NCBI GenBank assembly: GCA_030642465.1
Contig: DAOWNS010000126.1
Span: forward strand, 1-5,863
DNA: 5,863 bases
Direction of reading: 5' to 3'
DNA from: Candidatus Thorarchaeota archaeon
GTDB taxonomy: Archaea > Asgardarchaeota > Thorarchaeia > Thorarchaeales > Thorarchaeaceae
The notes beneath the pieces are model-generated. The model saw only the letters and a program-made list of their open reading frames with translations. It was not told where the DNA came from and did not search any database. Below, piece after piece: positions 1-5,863 of this stretch. The position numbers and the translations under genes are program-made. The number at the start of each line of letters is the position of its first letter. The stretch's first letter is position 1.

Positions 1-2414
1 AAACTCAGTTTGATGTAAGTGACCAAAGGATCCTCTGCTTTACCCCGAAGACGTCCCCTCACTGCTATTCGATACAATGGAGTTAGAATCAAGGGTAGAA
101 TAACCAACGCAATTACAGTGAACTGGTCATCGTACACGAAGTATTCTATGCAGAACAAGGTAACAAAGAGCGGCAACCACCAGATGCCTATATCACGGCC
201 GGATGCTTTGCGGATGCCAATCACCAAGAGGTAGAACACCAGAAAAGCACCAAACACTAGCAGAGCTCGAAGTGCCATGTTAGCCGCAAGACCCCATGGC
301 CAAGCATTTGGTTCAAAGTAGCCGCGTTCCATGTCAAAAAGCGTCCAGAAGCCAGTGCCCACAGCAGCCGTCAGCAAGGCCACGGTACTTAACCATCCTA
401 TGCGATTGTCACCGGAATCCTTGCGCTTGGCTGCAACAAGCCACAAAGTCGACGCCCAGAATATCGGTCCAATGATGAGCATTAGAAGAGTTCTGATGAG
501 ATTGTGTTCGATTATTATCAGGAATCTGTTGTCAGTCTGCGTTAACACATAATGCTCCAAGACCGCTTCTAGACCGTTTGGCGCTGCAATTTCAGCGAAG
601 ACAGCGTCAATGGTGGAGCCTACAAAACCGGGGTCGAGGAAAATAGACAACAACCAAATGCCACCAATCGAACAGACAAGCCCAACCGCGAACAACTTGA
701 TTGCATCCGTAACGTCCTGTCGCTGAACATTGAGCAAGGGCCCAGAAACTTCTCCAGTCTGCTCTTTCCATTTCGCTCTATACTCGAAGAAGTACAGGAT
801 GAAGAGTGCCGTGCAGACGTATAGCGGGAGGTTCACGATGAATTGTAGAGCAAGGCGCGCCAAGTATTGCTCGTTGCCTGGAATGATTATGATTGGACGC
901 AGTCTATAGAACACGCTTCCGCCCAAGTCGGCTGGTGTCGCAGCTATGTTGATTACATAATCCATCCCAGGTAGCAAATACCAGGTTACGACAGCGACTG
1001 TCAGACCAGCGATAAGGGCGAAGAGCTCGGTACTGCCCCCGCGACTCTTGACGAAGTGACCCAATATCCCGACAAGCAGCATGGAAGCCAATGGAATTGC
1101 CAGCATCAACAGCGTCCACAGCGTGGGTGGTACCATCAAGAAGTTGTTTTCGGGAGAGTTCATGAGATTGTAGACACTATTGGCAACCTCCCCAGGTAAA
1201 AGAAAGAACTGAGACATTGCTCCATGAAAGAACTGATCAGCTGAGTAACGCAATGTCACAGCCATGACGCCCCCAACGAATGCACCTGCGACAAGAAGGC
1301 CCGTCATCAGCGCCGACACGATAGTCCCTATTTTCCCGCTAGACCCATAAGGGTTAATCGCACTGCTTGGGTCGTATGTTCTGCTTGAGCTATCCTTTCC
1401 GCTTCTGCGGTAGATCTTGTCGAACAGCTTCTTGTAAAGAACCACCGCGAAGTCTTCAGTAAGCGGAAGCAAGAGGATTGCGAAGAGAATCGGGGGAGCG
1501 GCAGAAATCAACCCGGAAACATAGTAATCCATCATTAGGTCTAATCCCTCAACACCTGCGAAGCTAATGACGTTCCAAACATCGAGTGCAATAGTCGATA
1601 AAGTCAACAGAATGTTAAGTCTGAAGAACCAACCGAGCACACCCCTCATCATCTCGCTGCCAATATCGCGGTCACCTAGCATAAGACCGGCCCCCTTCGC
1701 GATTCGATTAGAAGCAGGATAACCAAAACGATAGATCCAAGTCAGGAATATCAGCACGCCCAGTACATAGGCATCTGGAGCCACATATCCGGGGAGCTCC
1801 AACCGATAACGCAAGTAATTCTCGAAAGTCCCTTGATATGCACTAATCGATGGCAACAACGTAGCGAGACCGATAATCAGATAGTCCTTCCATCCTTCCT
1901 TCCAAGCTTTAGCCTGCACTTGGGGATCAAGTGGCTGTGGTTCAACTCCTTCAAATCGGATATTATCTAGCCGGTCTCTCAGTCCCGAGTAACCGTCACT
2001 CTTCGGCTCGCTCCCAGTTATCCGACCAAGTAGGTTCTTGAACTTCACCTGCAAGGGCTCTTGTATTCCCAGCTTGATGCCTAGTACGAGCATCCCGAAG
2101 AGCGCTGCAATGAATGAAACCATCACCCAAGTCAGGTATTCCTGAAGTGTATACGCAACTTGGAACAGAAGATCAGTCAATGCAATCCAAGAGAGAAGAG
2201 CCATTGGAATGCCTGCTTCAAATCCGATTCCCACTGTTGAAGTGGAAACCATTATGTAGTACAGAAAGAACGTGATTGTCTTGATGTACATGAGGACTAT
2301 GAAGGCTTCAAAGAACTTGTTCTTCCGACCACCCATGAACAGCAAATAGAATACTGTTACAATGAGGGGGGGCAGCAGTTCAAAAACGACTGTAAGAAGG
2401 TTGAGCGCGACCAT
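1..2414 (-). CDS. Large polytopic membrane protein of unknown family (3' end beyond window)
   Basis: I read this frame codon by codon from the ATG at 2414 to the left edge and found 804 codons with no stop, so the gene is real but its C-terminus lies outside the window. The protein is dominated by hydrophobic stretches, about 16-18 likely membrane helices, at roughly residues 10-27, 35-56, 68-88, 95-114, 176-190, 213-228, 262-285, 300-325, 363-387, 430-453, 463-481, 520-543, 573-593, 636-660, 674-692, 709-733, 744-760 and 765-783. A charged soluble loop lies at about 118-178, a basic Ser-rich loop at 328-362, and another polar loop at 544-570. There is no cleavable signal peptide, no ATPase motif and no transporter signature I can name. 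The start is supported by GGAG nine bases upstream. It is transcribed divergently from the ferritin gene. Function unknown; an archaeal transporter, membrane scaffold or membrane enzyme are all possible. Confidence 0.88.
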   Translation of the reverse strand, partial: MVALNLLTVVFELLPPLIVTVFYLLFMGGRKNKFFEAFIVLMYIKTITFFLYYIMVSTSTVGIGFEAGIPMALLSWIALTDLLFQVAYTLQEYLTWVMVSFIAALFGMLVLGIKLGIQEPLQVKFKNLLGRITGSEPKSDGYSGLRDRLDNIRFEGVEPQPLDPQVQAKAWKEGWKDYLIIGLATLLPSISAYQGTFENYLRYRLELPGYVAPDAYVLGVLIFLTWIYRFGYPASNRIAKGAGLMLGDRDIGSEMMRGVLGWFFRLNILLTLSTIALDVWNVISFAGVEGLDLMMDYYVSGLISAAPPILFAILLLPLTEDFAVVLYKKLFDKIYRRSGKDSSSRTYDPSSAINPYGSSGKIGTIVSALMTGLLVAGAFVGGVMAVTLRYSADQFFHGAMSQFFLLPGEVANSVYNLMNSPENNFLMVPPTLWTLLMLAIPLASMLLVGILGHFVKSRGGSTELFALIAGLTVAVVTWYLLPGMDYVINIAATPADLGGSVFYRLRPIIIIPGNEQYLARLALQFIVNLPLYVCTALFILYFFEYRAKWKEQTGEVSGPLLNVQRQDVTDAIKLFAVGLVCSIGGIWLLSIFLDPGFVGSTIDAVFAEIAAPNGLEAVLEHYVLTQTDNRFLIIIEHNLIRTLLMLIIGPIFWASTLWLVAAKRKDSGDNRIGWLSTVALLTAAVGTGFWTLFDMERGYFEPNAWPWGLAANMALRALLVFGAFLVFYLLVIGIRKASGRDIGIWWLPLFVTLFCIEYFVYDDQFTVIALVILPLILTPLYRIAVRGRLRGKAEDPLVTYIKLS

Positions 2415-2423
2415 GTTTCAAGA

Positions 2424-2427
2424 CTCC
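2424..2427 (-). promoter_or_regulatory. Ribosome binding site of the membrane protein gene
   Basis: On the minus strand GGAG lies nine bases before the ATG at 2414, inside the longer string CTGACGGAG. Exactly the same nine bases, with the same nine-base gap, precede the proposed CTG start of coaD at 5270. A TATA-like stretch (CTTTTTTACG on the minus strand, about 2461-2470) is placed so that it could drive a short leader, but it is weak. Confidence 0.5.
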
Positions 2428-2534
2428 GTCAGCCTTTGGAGTGCTTAGCTATCGTCTGAGCGTAAAAAAGGTTCGTTAGACAGACTGCTCATTCAGTTCA
2501 ATCGAAATGCCCCAGTGCCCGCCATACCATATCG

Positions 2535-2542
2535 CTTATAAG
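2535..2542. promoter_or_regulatory. Palindromic TATA box (CTTATAAG) of the ferritin promoter
   Basis: CTTATAAG is a good archaeal box A and is followed by an A-rich tract. A start of transcription about 25 bases downstream would fall near 2563-2566, giving the ferritin mRNA a leader of about 40 bases. Because the octamer is its own reverse complement, TBP could bind it in either orientation; used leftward it would give the membrane protein gene a leader of roughly 100 bases. Direction in archaea is set by the BRE, which I cannot assign with certainty here. Confidence 0.6.
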
Positions 2543-2546
2543 AAAA

Positions 2547-2568
2547 ACACTTCACAATAGTGAATTGT
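2547..2568. promoter_or_regulatory. Operator-like inverted repeat at the ferritin transcription start
   Basis: A 22-base dyad has arms ACA-c-TTCAC and GTGAA-t-TGT around the centre AATA. Ten of the eleven position pairs outside or within the arms are symmetric, counting the self-symmetric ends of the centre loosely; the only arm mismatch is c2550 against t2565. It begins five bases after the TATA box and spans the predicted start of transcription, where a bound repressor would block polymerase. Ferritin genes are commonly under metal- or oxidant-responsive control (DtxR/MDR1-type or MarR-like regulators in archaea), but the motif does not match a consensus I can name, so the regulator is unknown. 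Confidence 0.55.
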
Positions 2569-2592
2569 AGGTAACTCCAATACGTACAATGT

Positions 2593-2597
2593 GGTGA
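2593..2597 (+). promoter_or_regulatory. Ribosome binding site of the ferritin gene (GGTGA)
   Basis: GGTGA lies six bases before the ATG at 2604 and pairs with the anti-Shine-Dalgarno end of archaeal 16S rRNA. It fixes the ferritin start. It overlaps a GTGAATT string (2594-2600) that also forms the right half of the upstream operator-like repeat. Confidence 0.75.
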
Positions 2598-2603
2598 ATT
2601 CTT

Positions 2604-3098
2604 ATGGAGATTAGCAAGGAACTAACAGAAGCAATAAATGAACAAATCAATTTCGAGATGTATAGCGGTTATGTCTATCTATCGATGGCAACTTGGTTTG
2701 AGGAACAGAATCTTGATGGCATGGCACACTGGATGAAGATCCAAGCTAAGGAAGAGTACGAGCATGCGATGAGGTTCTGGAAACATATCACAGACCGTGG
2801 CGGCAAGGTCACTCTCAAGGCGATTAAAGCACCAAAGACGGAATGGGAGTCAGCGTACGAGGCATGGGATGATGCCTACAACCATGAGTTAACCGTTTCA
2901 AAGTTGATATTCAAGATTGGCGAGGTTTCTGATAGTGAGGGCGACAGAGCAGCAGGTTCAATGCTCCAATGGTTCTATGATGAACAGATCGAGGAAGAGG
3001 AGCAGACAATGAAGGTCCGAGACCTGCTCAAGATTATTGGTGACTCCACCAATGCCCTATTCATGCTTGACGGCAGACTTCAGCGAAGAGGCACCTAA
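2604..3098 (+). CDS. ftnA: Non-heme ferritin, FtnA type
   Basis: A ferritin of 164 residues, the usual length for bacterial-type FtnA (E. coli FtnA is 165). Ferritins form 24-subunit cytoplasmic shells that oxidise Fe(II) and store it as a ferric mineral, limiting iron-driven radical damage. By alignment from memory with E. coli FtnA, the ferroxidase ligands are all present: Glu18, Glu51 and His54 for site A, Glu95, Gln128 and Glu131 for site B, and Glu50, Glu127 and Glu130 for the third site typical of FtnA. The conserved Tyr25 next to the centre is also kept. No heme-binding methionine pattern of bacterioferritin is evident. The four-helix bundle is followed by a short fifth helix ending in an Arg-rich tail. 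It has its own TATA box, operator-like repeat and GGTGA site, and ends with TAA ahead of a GC-rich hairpin, so it is probably monocistronic. The symbol is by similarity. Confidence 0.95.
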   Translation: MEISKELTEAINEQINFEMYSGYVYLSMATWFEEQNLDGMAHWMKIQAKEEYEHAMRFWKHITDRGGKVTLKAIKAPKTEWESAYEAWDDAYNHELTVSKLIFKIGEVSDSEGDRAAGSMLQWFYDEQIEEEEQTMKVRDLLKIIGDSTNALFMLDGRLQRRGT

Positions 3099-3120
3099 TC
3101 GTTCCTTTCAACCGTCTATT

Positions 3121-3153
3121 TCGCGGCCTTGGTGTGCACTATCCAGGCCGCGA
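3121..3153 (+). terminator. GC-rich hairpin after the ferritin gene
   Basis: A perfect nine-base-pair stem (TCGCGGCCT at 3121-3129 with AGGCCGCGA at 3145-3153) begins 22 bases after the ferritin stop. Two further G-C pairs can form inside across a one-base bulge, leaving a loop of about ten bases. No clean T-run follows, although the stretch before it is pyrimidine-rich (about 3099-3121). It could stop transcription or protect the 3' end of the ferritin mRNA; archaeal terminators usually depend on T-tracts, so the role as a terminator is uncertain. Confidence 0.45.
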
Positions 3154-3213
3154 TTGTCAGTCATATAGTACTGTGCTCCTACAATTTTCAAGCATTCAGC
3201 AAACAGCAGAGTA

Positions 3214-3220
3214 CTTATGT
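3214..3220 (+). promoter_or_regulatory. Possible TATA box of the peptidase gene
   Basis: CTTATGT resembles the ferritin box CTTATAAG at five of its first six bases and lies about 37 bases before the ATG at 3257, which would give a short leader of about 15 bases. The spacer 3154-3256 holds nothing else I recognise except a GGTG at 3243-3246, ten bases before the start, that can serve as ribosome binding site. Weak on its own. Confidence 0.3.
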
Positions 3221-3256
3221 CACATATTCTGTTGCAGGGGCCGGTGCTGACCATTT

Positions 3257-5248
3257 ATGCTACCTGATGACCTCACTAAATCTGTCAATGATACAGTTTC
3301 TGGGATACGAGCCCGGGATTATGTCAATGCCCTCTCAGAATTTCACCGCATACAGGCGAGTCCGGGAATACATGATGCCATTGTCTATCTCAAGAAGGAG
3401 ATCAAGAAGATTTCGGATGCGAAAGTAAAGATTTTCGCATATTCTGCAGATGGCGCATCACCTATCGAAACGTGGGACACCCCTTACGGCTGGTTCCCGA
3501 AATCCGGAACTTTGGAACTTCTAGAGCCCGAACAACGCACCCTCGCTGATTTTGATGCTGAGCCAATCTCGCTCATCGCTCATTCACGCTCTACTAACTT
3601 GGAAGCAGAAGTGGTCTTCGTTGGCAAGGGTTTGGATGCTGAGGATTACAAGGGGAAGGATGTCAAGGGCAAGATTGTTTTGACAGAAGGCATGGCGCGC
3701 ATGGTTCATCGAGTGGCTTGCATTGATCAGATGGCGGCGGGTATTCTGACTTTCGTTGCGCCATCCGGTATTGATGAGTTAGCGTCCCTTAGAAGATACG
3801 ATGCAGTCTGGCCCAGTCCTGAAGAGGGCGAGAAGGTGAAATTCGGATTCTCCTTGACCCAGGCAGACGGCGTGCAAATTAAGAAATGGCTCGAAGAAGG
3901 CAAGAAAGTTAGAGTAAAGGCAAAGGTTCGTGCCAAGCTGAAAGAAGGCACGTTGGAGGTCATTTCCGCACTTATTGAAGGAAAGGATACCTCCAGAGAA
4001 TTCTGGCTTTTTGCCCATGTGTGTCATCCTCATCCAGGTGCCAATGATAACGCGTCAGGAAGTGCAGCTCTCCTTGAAGCATTGCGGTCTTTGAGCTCGT
4101 TAATTCGTAAGGGTGTGATTGAAAAACCAGACATCTCAGTCCGTTTCTTGTGGGGACCTGAGTGGTCAGGCACAATCAAGTTCATCCACCACGAGAAAAA
4201 GATCCTAAAGCGGTGTCAAGCTATGCTCAACATGGACATGGTTGGTGCAGATCCGAGCAAGTCGGGTTCAATTTTCCACATGTACAGGACTCCATTCTCG
4301 CTCCCGAGCACATTCAACAACGTAGTTCGACACTGGCTATGTGAGGAGAGCAAAAGGGAAAGAAAGAGAGCATCAGGCGGTACCTTGACACCCCTGCCTT
4401 GGAGCTATAGCAAATTCCACGCAGGGAGTGACCATTACATGTTCGTAGATGCGACAGTTGGCATTCCATCGGTAATGCTAAACCAGAGCCCGGACAAGTT
4501 CTATCATACATCCACAGACACTGCTGACAAGATTGATCCGGCACAGATGGCTTATGCGACACGGGTTGCAGTCCTTACATCTTTAACCTATCTGTATTCG
4601 GGGCATACCGTTGAAGAGGCGATCCTTGCTGAAGTGCGGAATGAAGCCATCGATATCATGCAAGCAGTTGGCACACAAGGTATTACTGAGCTAGCAACCT
4701 GCAAGGGAGACCCCGATAAGGTCTACCCGAGGATTCTCAGGTGGCTCGGAATGGCACTAGACTTAGGAAAGGCAACGCTAAACAAGGCAGCCACTGAATG
4801 GGCGCTTATCTCAGAACAAGACAGATTGAGAGAAGCTTTGAAGACAAGCCTAGACATGGCATATACGTCCGAGATGATGATCGCTAGGAAAGCCTACGAA
4901 GGAGCTTGTGCTGAAGTAGGTCTTGAGGCAAAGGAAGAGCACGAGATTAACCTCGATACAATTGGACTCGATATTGAAGTCAAACGCAATTTCAAGTACC
5001 CATTGAGCCCATCCATGATGGGAGAGAAGCTGAAAGAAAAGATGACCAAGTACATGAAATTGAACGAGAAGGACAGTCATCTGTACGTGCGTATTGACGA
5101 GCTGTTGAACCTCTGCGTAGATTGGGCAAATCTCAATGAAATCTGGGACAATCTCTGTTTCCAGTTCGGTCATTTCGATTCTCAGATTCTAGTGAGCATC
5201 GTTGATGACTTGAAAGAGATGGGTGTGCTAGAAGTGAGGGATGTGTAG
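3257..5248 (+). CDS. M28-family aminopeptidase, DUF4910-like, with PA-like insert and C-terminal winged helix
   Basis: A 663-residue protein without signal peptide or membrane segment, so probably a cytoplasmic zinc peptidase acting on peptide N-termini. An N-terminal helical part carries the phrase FHRIQASPG (29-37) common at the start of M28/DUF4910 proteins. Residues about 115-170 look like a protease-associated insert (KGKIVLTEG, then an AAGILTFVAP strand). The metallopeptidase core then shows the M28 ligands in order: His254 (AHVCHP), bridging Asp264 (GANDNASG), Glu302 (WGPEWSG), Asp327 (NMDMVG) and His417 (FYHTSTDT), with SDHYMF at 391-396. So the active site appears complete. Residues about 585-663 form a helical, strand-tailed region like the winged helix attached to DUF4910 proteins. 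ATG 3257 is the earliest possible start because an in-frame TGA lies at 3248-3250. It ends in TAG, 21 bases before the proposed coaD start and in the same frame. The substrate is unknown; some relatives lie in surface-polysaccharide clusters, which is not the case here. Confidence 0.85.
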   Translation: MLPDDLTKSVNDTVSGIRARDYVNALSEFHRIQASPGIHDAIVYLKKEIKKISDAKVKIFAYSADGASPIETWDTPYGWFPKSGTLELLEPEQRTLADFDAEPISLIAHSRSTNLEAEVVFVGKGLDAEDYKGKDVKGKIVLTEGMARMVHRVACIDQMAAGILTFVAPSGIDELASLRRYDAVWPSPEEGEKVKFGFSLTQADGVQIKKWLEEGKKVRVKAKVRAKLKEGTLEVISALIEGKDTSREFWLFAHVCHPHPGANDNASGSAALLEALRSLSSLIRKGVIEKPDISVRFLWGPEWSGTIKFIHHEKKILKRCQAMLNMDMVGADPSKSGSIFHMYRTPFSLPSTFNNVVRHWLCEESKRERKRASGGTLTPLPWSYSKFHAGSDHYMFVDATVGIPSVMLNQSPDKFYHTSTDTADKIDPAQMAYATRVAVLTSLTYLYSGHTVEEAILAEVRNEAIDIMQAVGTQGITELATCKGDPDKVYPRILRWLGMALDLGKATLNKAATEWALISEQDRLREALKTSLDMAYTSEMMIARKAYEGACAEVGLEAKEEHEINLDTIGLDIEVKRNFKYPLSPSMMGEKLKEKMTKYMKLNEKDSHLYVRIDELLNLCVDWANLNEIWDNLCFQFGHFDSQILVSIVDDLKEMGVLEVRDV

Positions 5249-5256
5249 GACCTGAC

Positions 5257-5260
5257 GGAG
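5257..5260 (+). promoter_or_regulatory. Ribosome binding site deciding the coaD start
   Basis: GGAG sits in CTGACGGAG, nine bases before CTG 5270 and five before the out-of-frame ATG 5266. In the register of the 16S anti-Shine-Dalgarno, GGAG plus nine corresponds to GGTGA plus about five, close to the ferritin's GGTGA plus six. The membrane protein gene uses the identical CTGACGGAG plus nine. This favours CTG 5270 as the start. Confidence 0.5.
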
Positions 5261-5269
5261 AGCCCATGG

Positions 5270-5740
5270 CTGTACAAGAAGGTTGTTTTCGCTGGCACAT
5301 TCGACCATTTACACGACGGCCATAAGCACCTCCTAAGAACGGCCTTCAAAATTGGCGGGAACGTTGCCATCGGGCTAACTAGTGATTCCATGCTCACTCA
5401 GAAGAAGAGAGGGACTTTGATACAATCATATGAGGAACGTCGACACGCGCTTGTGGAATTCATCAATTCGGAGCGTAGTTCGTCTAGGTGCACTATTTTC
5501 CCTATAGAAACAAAAGAAGGCGGCGCTGACAAGATGGAAGACTTGGAAGCACTGGTTGTTTCTGATGAGATTGGCGTTGTTCAGATGGCGTTTAGTATCA
5601 ATGCCATGCGTGCGGAGAATGGAATACCGAGGTTTCACATTGTTGTAGTGCCTCGAGTGCGAACCAAGGACGGGCGACCGCTTTCATCCTCAAGAATTAG
5701 GGATGGAGAAACGTTCACCGACAAAGAACTCGTCTACTGA
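5270..5740 (+). CDS. coaD: Archaeal phosphopantetheine adenylyltransferase (non-ATG start)
   Basis: Joins ATP and 4'-phosphopantetheine to give dephospho-CoA and pyrophosphate, the penultimate step of CoA synthesis, in the cytoplasm. The nucleotidyltransferase signature GTFDHLHDGH lies at residues 9-18 when counted from CTG 5270, followed by GLTSD (35-39), YEERR (54-58) and the C-terminal SSSRIR (139-144) that corresponds to the ISSTxIR-type ATP-binding motif. From CTG 5270 the product has 156 residues, about the normal length for the archaeal family (COG1019). The first in-frame ATG is at 5390, which would remove the whole catalytic signature and is not a credible start. No in-frame GTG or TTG occurs between the peptidase stop (5248) and the signature; CTG is also found at 5252. 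The alternative is an ATG at 5266 plus a one-base indel between 5269 and 5281. The gene follows the peptidase closely and probably shares its transcript; its stop overlaps a convergent gene by seven bases. Confidence 0.85.
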   Translation: MYKKVVFAGTFDHLHDGHKHLLRTAFKIGGNVAIGLTSDSMLTQKKRGTLIQSYEERRHALVEFINSERSSSRCTIFPIETKEGGADKMEDLEALVVSDEIGVVQMAFSINAMRAENGIPRFHIVVVPRVRTKDGRPLSSSRIRDGETFTDKELVY

Positions 5741-5863
5741 GAGCCGGGGAATAACTGAGCCTTGGAGAACCGAAACTCGAACTCAGAGTTATCCATTAAA
5801 TCAACATAATCTATGCTCTTCGCTATGTCGCTCGCAGCATCACGCAATTCCGGATTCAACAAT
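5734..5863 (-). CDS. C-terminal end of a possible RACo-like (DUF4445) corrinoid activation protein
   Basis: On the minus strand an open frame enters from the right edge and ends at TAG (5736-5734), giving 42 visible residues. They contain the run DIAKSIDYVDLMDNSEFEF followed by RFSKAQLFP close to the stop. This resembles, from memory, the C-terminus of RACo-type ASKHA/DUF4445 proteins, which have an IA..IEYVEL...peF..F..AL.FP pattern just before the end. Those proteins reductively reactivate corrinoid methyl carriers in an ATP-dependent way, using an N-terminal 2Fe-2S domain that would lie outside the window. The gene is convergent with coaD and the two coding ends overlap by seven bases. With so little sequence the gene is likely and the family is only a suggestion. 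Confidence 0.45.
   Translation of the reverse strand, partial: LLNPELRDAASDIAKSIDYVDLMDNSEFEFRFSKAQLFPGSQ

Noticed and set aside
331..552. Plus-strand open frame of 73 codons, and similar short ones at 19-234 and 904-1119 (minus)
   Set aside because: They lie inside the 804-codon membrane protein frame, have no ribosome binding site of note and encode unremarkable basic peptides; they are shadows.
3129..3428. Plus-strand open frame of 99 codons crossing the start of the peptidase gene
   Set aside because: It starts in the post-ferritin hairpin and overlaps the N-terminus of the peptidase in another frame; composition is not protein-like towards its end.
4850..5173. Minus-strand open frame of 107 codons, and others at 3727-3963, 3779-4033, 3972-4175 and 4314-4562
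   Set aside because: All are antisense to the peptidase gene, whose motifs confirm the plus-strand frame; no independent start signal or family resemblance.
5266..5325. ATG 5266 as an intact start in its own frame
   Set aside because: That frame hits TAA at about 5323-5325 after roughly 19 codons and matches nothing; it is useful only if an indel joins it to coaD.
5780..5790. Palindrome AACTC-A-GAGTT
   Set aside because: It is short, lies within the convergent coding end, has no T-tract and is easily a chance consequence of Asn-Ser-Glu codons.
1..5863. tRNA, rRNA, CRISPR array, insertion sequence or phage genes
   Set aside because: No cloverleaf, rRNA signature, spaced direct repeat series, terminal inverted repeats or recombinase motif was found; almost the whole window is accounted for by coding sequence.

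Overview
The window looks archaeal. The evidence is an archaeal-type phosphopantetheine adenylyltransferase, a TATA box (CTTATAAG) at the expected distance in front of the ferritin gene, and Shine-Dalgarno sites of the GGTGA and GGAG kind. Base composition is moderate and no gene stands out as foreign. The mix (ferritin, cytoplasmic M28/DUF4910 peptidase, archaeal CoaD, a probable corrinoid-activase end) would suit a mesophilic anaerobe such as an Asgard or related lineage, but that placement is a guess. No RNA gene, CRISPR array, insertion sequence or phage gene was seen.

Layout. Positions 1-2414 (minus strand) hold one uninterrupted reading frame of 804 codons that leaves the window on the left; it is a very hydrophobic protein with about 16-18 membrane segments and no recognised family. 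A 189-base divergent spacer (2415-2603) separates it from a complete ferritin gene (2604-3098, plus). The spacer holds a palindromic TATA box, a strong inverted repeat where the ferritin transcript should start, and a partial second copy of that motif over the ribosome binding site. After the ferritin comes a GC-rich hairpin, then a 663-residue M28-family, DUF4910-like aminopeptidase with a probable C-terminal winged helix (3257-5248). Twenty-one bases after its stop begins archaeal coaD (about 5270-5740), which has no in-frame ATG, GTG or TTG ahead of its catalytic motif and seems to start at CTG or to carry a one-base indel. The last 130 bases contain, on the minus strand, the convergent 3' end of another gene, whose last 42 residues resemble the C-terminus of RACo-type (DUF4445) corrinoid activation proteins.

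How they fit together. The ferritin is probably its own transcription unit, controlled at the operator-like repeat. The peptidase and coaD are close enough to be co-transcribed, linking peptide turnover with CoA synthesis only by position. No multi-gene defence or mobile system is evident. The most unusual items are the large orphan membrane protein, the ferritin control region and the coaD start.
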